Assembly: GCF_000227465.1 (NCBI RefSeq)
Contig: NC_016047.1
Span: forward strand, 3,948,857 to 4,012,856
Source of the DNA: Bacillus spizizenii TU-B-10
Lineage (GTDB): Bacteria > Bacillota > Bacilli > Bacillales > Bacillaceae
Direction of reading: 5' to 3'
DNA: 64,000 nt
Shown: piece after piece, positions 56,992 to 64,000 of the stretch
Layout: each line of letters opens with the position of its first letter
Position numbering within the stretch: the stretch's first letter is position 1
Program-made: the position numbers and the translations under genes
The notes under the pieces: model-generated
Told to the model about the DNA's origin: nothing
Databases searched by the model: none
Seen by the model: only the letters and a program-made list of their open reading frames with translations

Positions 56992-57825
56992 TTATGTTTG
57001 TTTGACGACCCTTTCTATGTGAATCGTTAAATACAGCAGCTCGTCACTGGTGAGCTTGTGTTCATACTCCTGCTCAATATAAGTTTGGATTTTCTTCGTG
57101 CATACATACGCGCGATGATACTTTTCTTTCACCGTCTCCAGCAAAAAATCGTCCTGGCTTTCCATATGTGTGCCGTTAAATAGACGCTGCGCGAAAAACT
57201 TTAAGTGGGTGACGAACCGATAATAGTGAAGCGATTCTTCGTTGAATTCAATTTTAAAATGGTATTTTACAATACTCAAAATCTCTTGCATGACTTTTGT
57301 AATGTTGATGATATTAGGCATCTCTTCGTTCAGCTCGGCATTTACGATATGCAGGGCAATAAAGCCTGCTTCATCCTCCGGCAGAGACACGCCAGTTTTG
57401 TTTTTCACCATCTCCAGCGCTTCTTTGCCGATCGCAAACTCATCTTTGTACAGCCGCTTTGTTTCCCACAGCAAGGCGTTTTTGATATCAAGCCCCTTCT
57501 GATTGCGCTGGATGGCAAAGTTAATATGGTCGGTCAGCGATACATAGATGCTGTCGTTGAGCTTTTTGCCGAGCTGTAATTTCGCATAGCTGATAATCTC
57601 TTCGGATACTTCCATACACTCGATCGGTATATCATACAAAAGGGTTTTGAATTTTTCTGATACATCCTTGTTATCGAGCGTGAACACCTTCTCAATGCGG
57701 TCTTCATCGACATCATCGCCGGTCTTTTTCTGGAACGCGAGCCCCCTGCCCATGATGACCAATTCTTTTCCCTGTTCATTGACCACGCTGATCACATTAT
57801 TGTTGATCACCTTCGCAATTTTCAT
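56992..57825 (-). CDS. licT: BglG-family transcription antiterminator LicT
   Basis: 277 residues from the ATG at 57825 (GGAGGG seven bases ahead). The N-terminal RNA-binding CAT domain (about 1-55, MKIAKVINNNVISVVNEQGK) is followed by PRD1 (about 65-170) and PRD2 (about 175-277), each with two conserved His (for example SLTDHINFA, ALHIVNAEL, YLTIHIERV). Dimers bind RAT RNA and stop terminator folding. BglP-dependent phosphorylation of PRD1 inactivates it and HPr-dependent phosphorylation of PRD2 activates it. Confidence 0.95.
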   Translation of the reverse strand: MKIAKVINNNVISVVNEQGKELVIMGRGLAFQKKTGDDVDEDRIEKVFTLDNKDVSEKFKTLLYDIPIECMEVSEEIISYAKLQLGKKLNDSIYVSLTDHINFAIQRNQKGLDIKNALLWETKRLYKDEFAIGKEALEMVKNKTGVSLPEDEAGFIALHIVNAELNEEMPNIINITKVMQEILSIVKYHFKIEFNEESLHYYRFVTHLKFFAQRLFNGTHMESQDDFLLETVKEKYHRAYVCTKKIQTYIEQEYEHKLTSDELLYLTIHIERVVKQT

Positions 57826-57865
57826 GACATGTCCCTCCAATCAACTAAGAACAGACTACACCTTG

Positions 57866-57893
57866 ATTGTACATTCTTTTTGTACTAGGTCAA
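57866..57893 (-). promoter_or_regulatory. sigma-A promoter of licT
   Basis: Minus strand TTGACC (57888-57893), 16 bases, TACAAT (57866-57871). Confidence 0.7.
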
Positions 57894-57919
57894 TATCATC
57901 AGGGAAAGACGGGAACAGG

Positions 57920-58600
57920 TTAATACAATTCACTCAGCATCGGCTGCCCGGGCTGTTTTTGAAGCATTGTCTCCAGATGGCGTTCAAATGATGCCTTGTC
58001 AGCCCCCTGCTTCTTGACAATGCTGTTCATGATTTTGACGCTTTCGGCGCTGTATTGCGTATATTGTTTTTTCAGCTGATCCAGCTGCTGTCTTGTCTTC
58101 TTCGCGTTTTTCGGTGTGACTTGGCTGATAAGTTTGATCATGCTTTCTGTGACCTCAAAAAAAGCGGTTCTATTCTCTTTCAGCTGTTGCATTTCGTTGT
58201 GGCTCATTTCTTGATTGTGGGTTTTTTGGAGCAAAGCAACTGCCTCGTTGTTTTGCTTTTTGAGCTGTTTATTTTCAAATTGAATCGATTCAAGGTTCTC
58301 CTTCGCAATGTCTGCTTCTCCTTCAGTCATGCTGCTCCGAACGAAGTATTCAGGATTGCCGATTCCATAATCAAATGCTTCGCTTACACGTATCATGGAA
58401 CTGAATACAATGGCCAGCTGCATATCGTTTGGGAGTGTCTGGAAGTCCTGCTTATTCTTATTGCTCATCGGTTTGACTGTGGTATGTTTTACTGTCTCTT
58501 GATCACGATCTGCAAACGTCTGAGCCTCATCTTCACTTTCGCATGCGCTCATCACAAAAACTGTGACCAGCAGGCTTATACACAAGCCTATTCGCCTCAT
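57920..58600 (-). CDS. yxiP: Lipoprotein of unknown function
   Basis: 226 residues. Lipoprotein signal peptide with lipobox VMSAC (Cys20), then an acidic linker and a long helical, Gln/Lys/Glu-rich body (about 70-215) likely to form coiled coils outside the membrane. The ATG at 58600 follows GGAGAGGAG. No enzyme motif. It precedes licT on the same strand but licT has its own promoter. The symbol is by position between licT and yxiO. Confidence 0.65.
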   Translation of the reverse strand: MRRIGLCISLLVTVFVMSACESEDEAQTFADRDQETVKHTTVKPMSNKNKQDFQTLPNDMQLAIVFSSMIRVSEAFDYGIGNPEYFVRSSMTEGEADIAKENLESIQFENKQLKKQNNEAVALLQKTHNQEMSHNEMQQLKENRTAFFEVTESMIKLISQVTPKNAKKTRQQLDQLKKQYTQYSAESVKIMNSIVKKQGADKASFERHLETMLQKQPGQPMLSELY

Positions 58601-58806
58601 GCTCAGTCTCCTCTCCGCTGCACCTCTTCTGGAAAATACGGCAAAATATAGTTAAATGGTACCAGATACACCTATTCCCATCAATAAACCAAAAGTATGA
58701 TTTGAAGCACAAAAACATAAATATTTTGTAAAAATTGACGTTCATTCCATTCTTTTCAGGCCCATTTCTCGTACAATAGAAGTATCGTTACCGGAGGAGG
58801 GCGCTG

Positions 58807-60093
58807 ATGATGAAACGTTTTACGAAACAAGAAAACAGCTGGGTTTTATATGACTGGGCAAATTCTGCTTACTCGATTGTCGTAACCACCGCGGTATTTC
58901 CGTTATTTTATAAATCAGCGGTTGCGGAAAGCGGTATCGGCGCCGCTCAATCGACTGCCTATTTAGGCTATACCATTGCGATTTCAACGTTTATCCTTGC
59001 CATGCTCGGGCCGATTTTAGGCACGATCGCCGACTATGAAGGGTGCAAAAAACGGTTCTTTGGTTTCTTTGTGTCAGCCGGTGTCGCCAGCACCGCGATC
59101 CTTGCCTTTATCCCGAGTGAACATTGGCTGCTTTTATTGCTGTTTTATACCATATCGGCTATCGGTTTTTCCGGCGCCAACGTGTTTTATGATGCCTTTC
59201 TCGTTGACGTCACTTCAGAAAAACGGATGAATATCATCTCTGCACGGGGTTTTGGCTTAGGGTACATTGGAAGCACGATTCCATTTATCATCAGCATTGC
59301 TGCCATCCTGCTTGCACAGGCTGAAACGATTCCGATGTCTGTATCGGCCGCAAGCCAGCTGTCCTTTTTCATAACGGCTGCCTGGTGGGGGCTGTTTACC
59401 ATCCCGATGCTGAAACATGTCCATCAGCGCTATTACATCAAAAGAGAACCTCATATCGTCATCAACAGCTTCAAACGGCTCGGCCAAACGGTGAAACGGA
59501 TTAGGCAGTACCGGGCGCTGTTCCTCTTTTTGCTTGCTTATTTCTTTTATATCGACGGAGTTGGCACTATTATTACAATGTCGACATCCTATGGATCTGA
59601 TTTAGGGATCAGCCCCACAAGCCTCCTGATCATCCTGTTTGTCACCCAGGTCGTCGCCGCGCCGTTTTCCATTGTATACGGAAAACTGGCAGAACGCTTT
59701 ACGGGAAAAACAATGCTGTACGTTGGGATCGTTATTTATATGATTGTCTGCGTGTACGCCTATTTTCTGGAGACAACGCTTGATTTCTGGATACTGGCCA
59801 TGCTTGTCGCCACCTCGCAGGGCGGCATTCAAGCCCTCAGCCGTTCTTATTTCGCGAAGCTCGTGCCAAAACGCCACGCCAATGAATTCTTCGGCTTCTA
59901 CAACATTTTCGGGAAATTCGCTTCGATTATGGGACCGCTGCTCATCGCCGTTACCGCCCAGCTGACCGGGAAATCCTCGACTGCAGTGTTCAGCCTGATT
60001 GTTCTTTTTATAATCGGCATTGTGATTCTCGCGTTCGTTCCGGAGGAAAACCGTGCCGATGTCAGTAAACACCAAAATGACCTGCCCCTTTAA
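58807..60093 (+). CDS. yxiO: UMF1/Atg22-type major facilitator
   Basis: 428 residues with about twelve helices, beginning with the UMF1/Atg22 N-terminal motif NSWVLYDWANSAYS (about 9-22), which is diagnostic. GGIQALSRSYFAKLVPK (about 338) is the second conserved block. It may export amino acids or small metabolites by analogy with Atg22. The start follows GGAGGAGGG. Convergent with dbpA over a shared hairpin. Confidence 0.85.
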   Translation: MMKRFTKQENSWVLYDWANSAYSIVVTTAVFPLFYKSAVAESGIGAAQSTAYLGYTIAISTFILAMLGPILGTIADYEGCKKRFFGFFVSAGVASTAILAFIPSEHWLLLLLFYTISAIGFSGANVFYDAFLVDVTSEKRMNIISARGFGLGYIGSTIPFIISIAAILLAQAETIPMSVSAASQLSFFITAAWWGLFTIPMLKHVHQRYYIKREPHIVINSFKRLGQTVKRIRQYRALFLFLLAYFFYIDGVGTIITMSTSYGSDLGISPTSLLIILFVTQVVAAPFSIVYGKLAERFTGKTMLYVGIVIYMIVCVYAYFLETTLDFWILAMLVATSQGGIQALSRSYFAKLVPKRHANEFFGFYNIFGKFASIMGPLLIAVTAQLTGKSSTAVFSLIVLFIIGIVILAFVPEENRADVSKHQNDLPL

Positions 60094-60112
60094 CTGGAGC
60101 AGGTCATTCATC
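60076..60112. terminator. Convergent terminator of yxiO and dbpA
   Basis: Ten-base perfect stem AATGACCTGC / GCAGGTCATT with a thirteen-base loop containing the yxiO stop; T-rich on the minus side. Confidence 0.7.
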
Positions 60113-61550
60113 ATTTATTCGCTTTATTCACCTTCAGCTTTTTCCCTTTGACGGTTGTATTCTTCATCACTTTGAGAACATGAGGGCCCTTTCCGTTTAA
60201 AATCTCCACGTAAGAGGCGTTATCCATGATCGTGATAATGCCGATGTCATCAGCTGACACACCGTCAATTTTGGCAATCGTTCCTACAAAATCAATGGCT
60301 CTGATTTTCTTTTTCTTTCCGCCGTTAAAATACAGCTTCATAATGTCTTTATTCAGCTCTTCGCTTTTGTCCTTTTTGAATTCCGGACGGTCATTCAATT
60401 TAGATAGAAAATCAGGTTTCTTCTTGGCCACTTCTTCTTGAGAAGGGGCTTCTATTTTTTGAATCTCAAACCCGATATATTCTTCAATGTCGGCTAAAAA
60501 CCGTTTTTCGAAGGCCGTGACAAACGAAATGGCCTTTCCTTTGTTCCCTGCGCGCCCTGTCCGGCCCGTGCGGTGAACATAGCTTTCCTTTTCAAGCGGC
60601 AGATCATAGTTAATGACGAGGGAGATATTTTCAATATCAATCCCGCGCGCGGCGACATCTGTCGCGACGAGGTACCGGTACTCGCCCCGTTTAAATTCAT
60701 TCATAACGTCGAACCGGTCTTCCTGAATCATTCCGCCGTGAATTTTATCGCATGGATATCCTAAGTCATCCAATTCATCGGTCAGCTGATTGACATGCTC
60801 TTTCGTCCGGCAGAAAATGATGGAGCTGTCGGGATTCTCCGTCATCAGTACATCTTTCAGCAAAGAAAACTTATTCTCTTCTCTTACCTGAATCACCGCA
60901 TGATCAATATTCCTTGTGGTTAGGCCGGCCGCTTTGATTTCGATATGCTCCGGGTTTTGCATATATTGACGGCTCAATTTCTCAATATCCTCCGGCAGCG
61001 TCGCCGAAAACAGCATCGTCGTGCGCTCAGTCGGCAGATGCTTGATTATCGCCTCTACTTGCTCGATGAAGCCCATATTCAGCATCTCATCGGCTTCATC
61101 AATGACCAAATAGGAGAGACGGTCTAACGGCAGAGTGCCCTTTTCGATATGATCCAGTACACGTCCCGGCGTGCCGACAACAATGTGGCTTTTTTGTTTA
61201 AGTTCAGCCTTTTGTTTGTCAAAGGATGATTTTCCAAACACAGCTGTCGCTTTGATTCGTTTAAATCGTCCGATGTTCGTGATATCCTCTTTTACTTGTA
61301 CGGCAAGCTCACGGGTCGGTGTTAAAATAAGCGCCTGCGGCTTGTTTTCATCCCAATCCGCCAGCTCACAGAGAGGAATCCCAAACGAAGCCGTTTTCCC
61401 GCTTCCCGTCTGTGATTTGACAACAAGATCTTTTCGTTCAAGGGCGGCGGGGATCACGCTCTGCTGCACCTTGGTCGGTTCTGTATATCCCAGTCCTTCT
61501 AATGCTCGTAAAATGTCATGACTGATTTGATAGTTTTTAAAATGACTCAT
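60111..61550 (-). CDS. dbpA: ATP-dependent RNA helicase DbpA/YxiN
   Basis: 479 residues from the ATG at 61550 (CAGGAG ahead). DEAD-box motifs in order: Q motif, motif [13 protein letters not shown] (about 45-56), PTRELA, TPGR, motif [11 protein letters not shown] (about 147-155), SAT, ARGID, and motif [12 protein letters not shown] (about 318-327). The C-terminal RRM-like domain (about 404-479) binds hairpin 92 of 23S rRNA, which makes it specific for large-subunit assembly. Confidence 0.95.
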   Translation of the reverse strand: MSHFKNYQISHDILRALEGLGYTEPTKVQQSVIPAALERKDLVVKSQTGSGKTASFGIPLCELADWDENKPQALILTPTRELAVQVKEDITNIGRFKRIKATAVFGKSSFDKQKAELKQKSHIVVGTPGRVLDHIEKGTLPLDRLSYLVIDEADEMLNMGFIEQVEAIIKHLPTERTTMLFSATLPEDIEKLSRQYMQNPEHIEIKAAGLTTRNIDHAVIQVREENKFSLLKDVLMTENPDSSIIFCRTKEHVNQLTDELDDLGYPCDKIHGGMIQEDRFDVMNEFKRGEYRYLVATDVAARGIDIENISLVINYDLPLEKESYVHRTGRTGRAGNKGKAISFVTAFEKRFLADIEEYIGFEIQKIEAPSQEEVAKKKPDFLSKLNDRPEFKKDKSEELNKDIMKLYFNGGKKKKIRAIDFVGTIAKIDGVSADDIGIITIMDNASYVEILNGKGPHVLKVMKNTTVKGKKLKVNKANK

Positions 61551-61631
61551 GTATAAACTCCTGTCTCTTGCAGATGTTCTCATTATACTCTAATTGGCGA
61601 AGGCATATGTGTTTTGTCGAAAAATGACGTA

Positions 61632-62783
61632 TTAAAAGCCATCGATTCCCAGGCGTTTTAACTCCTGAACAGCTAGTCGCGCCAGTGCGTCGGCTCCCGC
61701 GCGGTTTGGATGCAGCGTATCTCCGTCCATATATAATGCGAGCGTTTTTTCCGGGCCGATTGATGTAAAGTAAGCCGAGCTGAGAACATTTAAGTCAATG
61801 AGGTGTGTTTTTTCCTCTTCGGCCAAAGCCAAAATAGAAGCCCTGTACCATCGGTTTACAGACGAATGGATGCCTTCAGAAGTAAAATCTGTCGCCCGTC
61901 CCTGGGGTGTTGAAAGAATGACTTCCGCACCCTTTGCTTTCACCTGGTGGATCATATCACGCATAATCTCCTTAAACTCCGCTTCCGATTCATTATGCTT
62001 CGGGTTTGTGTCATTAATGCCAAGCTGCAACATAAAATAATCCCCCGGCTTAATATACTTCAAGATCGCCTCCAGCTGTCCATCATTTCGAAACCCTCTC
62101 GCAATCTGCCCGCCGGACGCCATGTTTCTCACTTGGAAGGTGTGTTTGTCGATATAGTGAGGCAGCATCTGCCCCCAGCCCGCCTGCTTGCTGCTGTTGA
62201 GCGGATAATAATTGCACACCGTCGAATCGCCGCCGACATAAATGGTTCGATTCGTCACAGGCTGATCAGACAATTTCTTGATTTTCAAAGCGCTGAGCGT
62301 AAAAGCGGTGCCTGCCTTCCCCTCTGTCACCAGCAGATTCAGCTGCCCGTCGGTGACAGGAATTTGGAACGTATCCTCCGCACCGTCCCCCGTCATATTG
62401 ATGACCTGAAACACACCCTCCGCCGCCACACTGGCCCTTGCCGTATTGCCAAGCGTCACCTTTACCTCATAAAGGCCGTTCGGAAGATCCACATGAAACG
62501 TGTTGTCGCTTTTCGTCCCATACGCCAAAAACTGAACCGCATCACTCTTCACACCAGTCCCGGATGCCGCCACATCCTTCATATTCTCCGGCGTCTGAAA
62601 ACCGTAGCCCTTTGACGGGTCATAACGCTCAGACGCCCTGACACCAATGTAACCAGGCTCAACTGAACCGCTCCCAAAGTCAAACTGATACACCTTCGGC
62701 TCCGCCGCCTTCACACTCTCAATCCCGCCGAAACATAATATCAACATCATCACAAAAACCGCAGCCATCCATTTTCTCATCAA
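61632..62783 (-). CDS. yxiM: Secreted SGNH esterase (rhamnogalacturonan acetylesterase-like)
   Basis: 383 residues. A Sec signal peptide (about 1-27) is followed by a galactose-binding-like beta domain (about 30-170, YQFDFGSGSVEPGYIGV, typical next to pectin enzymes). The SGNH hydrolase (about 180-383) has Ser in YVGGDSTVCNY, Gly in GQIARG, Asn in LGINDTNPK and the Asp-x2-His in DTLHPN. It probably deacetylates pectic rhamnogalacturonan outside the cell. Start at 62783 (ATGATG) behind GAGGAGGAG. A cre-like site lies 14 bases upstream. Confidence 0.88.
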   Translation of the reverse strand: MMRKWMAAVFVMMLILCFGGIESVKAAEPKVYQFDFGSGSVEPGYIGVRASERYDPSKGYGFQTPENMKDVAASGTGVKSDAVQFLAYGTKSDNTFHVDLPNGLYEVKVTLGNTARASVAAEGVFQVINMTGDGAEDTFQIPVTDGQLNLLVTEGKAGTAFTLSALKIKKLSDQPVTNRTIYVGGDSTVCNYYPLNSSKQAGWGQMLPHYIDKHTFQVRNMASGGQIARGFRNDGQLEAILKYIKPGDYFMLQLGINDTNPKHNESEAEFKEIMRDMIHQVKAKGAEVILSTPQGRATDFTSEGIHSSVNRWYRASILALAEEEKTHLIDLNVLSSAYFTSIGPEKTLALYMDGDTLHPNRAGADALARLAVQELKRLGIDGF

Positions 62784-62796
62784 GACTCCTCCTCTA

Positions 62797-62810
62797 TGAA
62801 AACGTATACA
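62797..62810. promoter_or_regulatory. Candidate cre of yxiM
   Basis: TGAAAACGTATACA, 13 of 14 positions of the cre consensus. Confidence 0.5.
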
Positions 62811-62867
62811 TTAATGCATACTCGGTGATTGTTTCTTTATGATGACTGAATGCAGAAAAAAATGGCG

Positions 62868-62896
62868 TTGACAAACAGAAAGGAAGATTTTATTAT
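62868..62896 (+). promoter_or_regulatory. sigma-A promoter of the padR-type gene
   Basis: TTGACA (62868-62873), 17 bases, TATTAT (62891-62896): near-consensus. Confidence 0.8.
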
Positions 62897-62926
62897 ATCA
62901 ATAGTTGATATATCATTTATTGATAT
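62895..62926. promoter_or_regulatory. Two adjoining palindromes, probable PadR operator
   Basis: ATATCAA-TAG-TTGATAT (62895-62911) and ATATCA-TTTAT-TGATAT (62910-62926) share a two-base overlap and cover the -10 and transcription start, which suggests autorepression. Confidence 0.7.
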
Positions 62927-62944
62927 AGGAAATGAGGTGACCAC

Positions 62945-63280
62945 TTGCCAAAGCAACGTCCGCAGGAAATGGATCAGCTTACCGATCCAGCCTATTATAT
63001 TGTCTTAACATTGCTGGAACCAAAACACGGATATTCGATCATGCAAGAGATTGAAGACATGACCGATGACTCCTTCACGATCGGCCCGGCTACCTTATAT
63101 ACATTGTTAAAGAAATTACTGCAAGAAGAGATCATTGAGCTTGTCAACAATGACAACCCGCGCCGCAAAGTGTACCAAACCACACGAAGCGGCCAAGAAT
63201 TACTGAAAAAAGAAATTCATCGCAGAAAATGGATGGCTGAACACGGAGAACGCGCTTTTCAACAATTGAAAGGGGACTAG
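62945..63280 (+). CDS. PadR-family transcriptional regulator
   Basis: 111 residues from a TTG at 62945 (GAGGTGA ahead). PadR winged HTH with the hallmark LEPKHGYSIMQEIEDM (about 23-38), IGPATLYTLLKKLLQEEIIE and the wing NPRRKVYQTTRSGQELL. Such small PadR proteins repress the gene that follows, here the DUF2812 protein, and often respond to antibiotics or membrane stress. Two palindromes over the start site are probable operators. Confidence 0.85.
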   Translation: MPKQRPQEMDQLTDPAYYIVLTLLEPKHGYSIMQEIEDMTDDSFTIGPATLYTLLKKLLQEEIIELVNNDNPRRKVYQTTRSGQELLKKEIHRRKWMAEHGERAFQQLKGD

Positions 63281-63282
63281 TC

Positions 63283-63303
63283 ATGAAACAGAAAAATATA
63301 TGA
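63283..63303 (+). other. Six-codon open frame overlapping the DUF2812 start
   Basis: ATG at 63283 behind GAAAGGGG reads MKQKNI and stops at the TGA at 63301-63303, which overlaps the ATG at 63300. The ribosome site belongs to this ATG. One more A in the run of five A at 63292-63296 would join it in frame to the DUF2812 gene. Confidence 0.55.
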
Positions 63304-63839
63304 TGTCTGAAGGATTGGCGTTTTCAGAGGAAAAGGATATGAAGAGACTAAGTGATATGGCCAGCAAAGGCTGGGTGCTCGATTCATTTGCGTTTATGGG
63401 GTATAAACTTAGAAAAGCTGAACCGCGGAATTTGATTTACAGCTTAGACTATCGTGCCGTCAATGATGACAGCATGGATGAATACCTTGACATATTCGAA
63501 AATGCTGGATGGGAGCATGTTTGTTCTGAATACACCACACATATCTTTGTCGCTGCACCCGGAACGAAGCCGATTTACTCCGACCGTTCAACCATGATTG
63601 ATAAATACAAACAAAGTGAATATACCCTTCGCTATATCACATTGTTTATGCTCTGTCTTACTGCGGCTTTCACTGTCATCAGGAGTATGCTTTTTTCTGC
63701 TGAAGCTACCGTACTTCATAACACCATACACATCCTTTTTATCTTTCTCATCGCCATTACTATTCCGGCTTCCCTCACTTACGCAGCCGCTGTCTTCAGA
63801 ATTTGGCGAGTCAAACGCAGAAACCCCAACCTTGAGTGA
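63300..63839 (+). CDS. DUF2812 membrane protein, start disturbed
   Basis: 179 residues. N-terminal DUF2812 domain (about 1-95, SEEKDMKRLSDMASKGWVLDSFAFMGYKL, given in part) followed by two membrane helices (about 110-165). DUF2812 genes usually sit next to a PadR repressor, as here. The natural start is probably the ATG at 63283, but a one-base deletion in an A run puts it out of frame, so translation would need re-initiation at ATG 63300, slippage, or it is impaired. Role unknown. Confidence 0.7.
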   Translation: MMSEGLAFSEEKDMKRLSDMASKGWVLDSFAFMGYKLRKAEPRNLIYSLDYRAVNDDSMDEYLDIFENAGWEHVCSEYTTHIFVAAPGTKPIYSDRSTMIDKYKQSEYTLRYITLFMLCLTAAFTVIRSMLFSAEATVLHNTIHILFIFLIAITIPASLTYAAAVFRIWRVKRRNPNLE

Positions 63840-63852
63840 AGGCTGGGGTTTT
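63822..63852 (+). terminator. Terminator of the padR-DUF2812 pair
   Basis: Twelve-base stem AACCCCAACCTT / AAGGCTGGGGTT with one A-C mismatch and a five-base loop; four T follow. Confidence 0.8.
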
Positions 63853-63857
63853 GCTTT

Positions 63858-64000
63858 TTAATAAAGAGAAGCGAATGTATAATTAATCGTTTTTTTAGTT
63901 CCTGTATTACTGAATTTAAATCTGTATTTTGTTTTATAGCTCTTAGATGCTTTACTGTAGCTCAAGTTGGTATAACCCTTTTTCTTTGCATAAAAAGTTT
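63858..64000 (-). CDS. 3' end of an unidentified gene
   Basis: The last 46 codons and TAA of a frame entering from the right edge. The protein end is rich in Lys, Thr, Ser, Tyr and Asn with alternating polar and aromatic residues (YKTKYRFKFSNTGTKKTINY), as in a secreted beta-stranded protein. Family not recognised. The reading frame is open to the edge, but most of the gene is outside. Confidence 0.55.
   Translation of the reverse strand, partial: TFYAKKKGYTNLSYSKASKSYKTKYRFKFSNTGTKKTINYTFASLY

Overview
The window is a stretch of chromosome from a member of the Bacillus subtilis group. The evidence is the gene content and order of the lic, katX, sigY, cyd, cimH, msmX, aldY, galE, yxj, sco, nupG, katE, citH, bgl, licT and dbpA loci. 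Classical Bacillus control signals support this: CcpA cre sites, sigma-B, sigma-D, sigma-W and sigma-Y promoters, Rex boxes, LicT antiterminators, SAM-I, guanidine-I and guanine riboswitches, and strong GGAGG-type ribosome binding sites. It is not strain 168 itself as I remember that genome. licT sits directly next to bglP-bglH rather than next to bglS. galE is followed directly by the yxjN-yxjM-yxjL genes. Several small or secreted genes look strain-variable. There is no rRNA, tRNA, CRISPR, insertion sequence or prophage in the window.

Layout. At 1-3.8 kb lies the lichenan-oligosaccharide PTS (licA start, licC, licB) with its PRD activator licR. At 4-6.5 kb are yxzF, a 3-methyladenine glycosylase and the spore catalase katX. 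At 6.6-13.1 kb are the MFS transporter yxlH, the autoregulated sigY-yxlCDEFG operon, the permease yxlA and NAD(P)HX dehydratase yxkO. At 13.2-19.1 kb is cydABCD (cytochrome bd and its ABC exporter) with three Rex boxes in the leader. At 19.6-31.1 kb are cimH, an M48 protease, small yxzE, a lipoprotein deacetylase, a secreted Ig-like protein, a ZIP transporter, msmX, a PucR-type regulator, sigma-B-dependent aldY, guanidine-controlled yxkD and yxkC. At 31-37.5 kb are galE, the YxjML two-component system, pepT and a cluster of tiny genes plus the sigma-W gene yxjI. At 37.5-44 kb are two paralogous MetE-like genes, each with its own S-box, and the yxjC-scoA-scoB-yxjF pathway for hydroxybutyrate and acetoacetate use. 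At 44-52 kb are the rRNA methyltransferase yxjB behind a leader-peptide attenuator, nupG behind a guanine riboswitch, a DUF3298 protein, katE-yxiS, citH and a DUF421 protein. At 52-64 kb are a sigma-D-type secreted protein, bglH-bglP-licT with two tandem LicT targets, yxiP, yxiO, dbpA, yxiM, and a PadR/DUF2812 pair.

The genes group by theme. One group is plant beta-glucan and aryl-glucoside use: lic, bgl and msmX, with the pectin-side esterase yxiM, mostly under CcpA. Another is C4/C6 acid and ketone-body uptake (cimH, citH, yxjC-sco). A third is stress defence (katX, katE, aldY). The fourth is RNA-level control.

The two observations I find most worth checking are these. First, a nine-codon leader peptide ending in Arg-Tyr-Arg precedes an intrinsic terminator in front of yxjB, and it looks like macrolide-responsive attenuation. 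Second, a complete, very small transcription unit with an ECF/sigma-W-like promoter encodes a 42-residue peptide with about 13 basic and no acidic residues.
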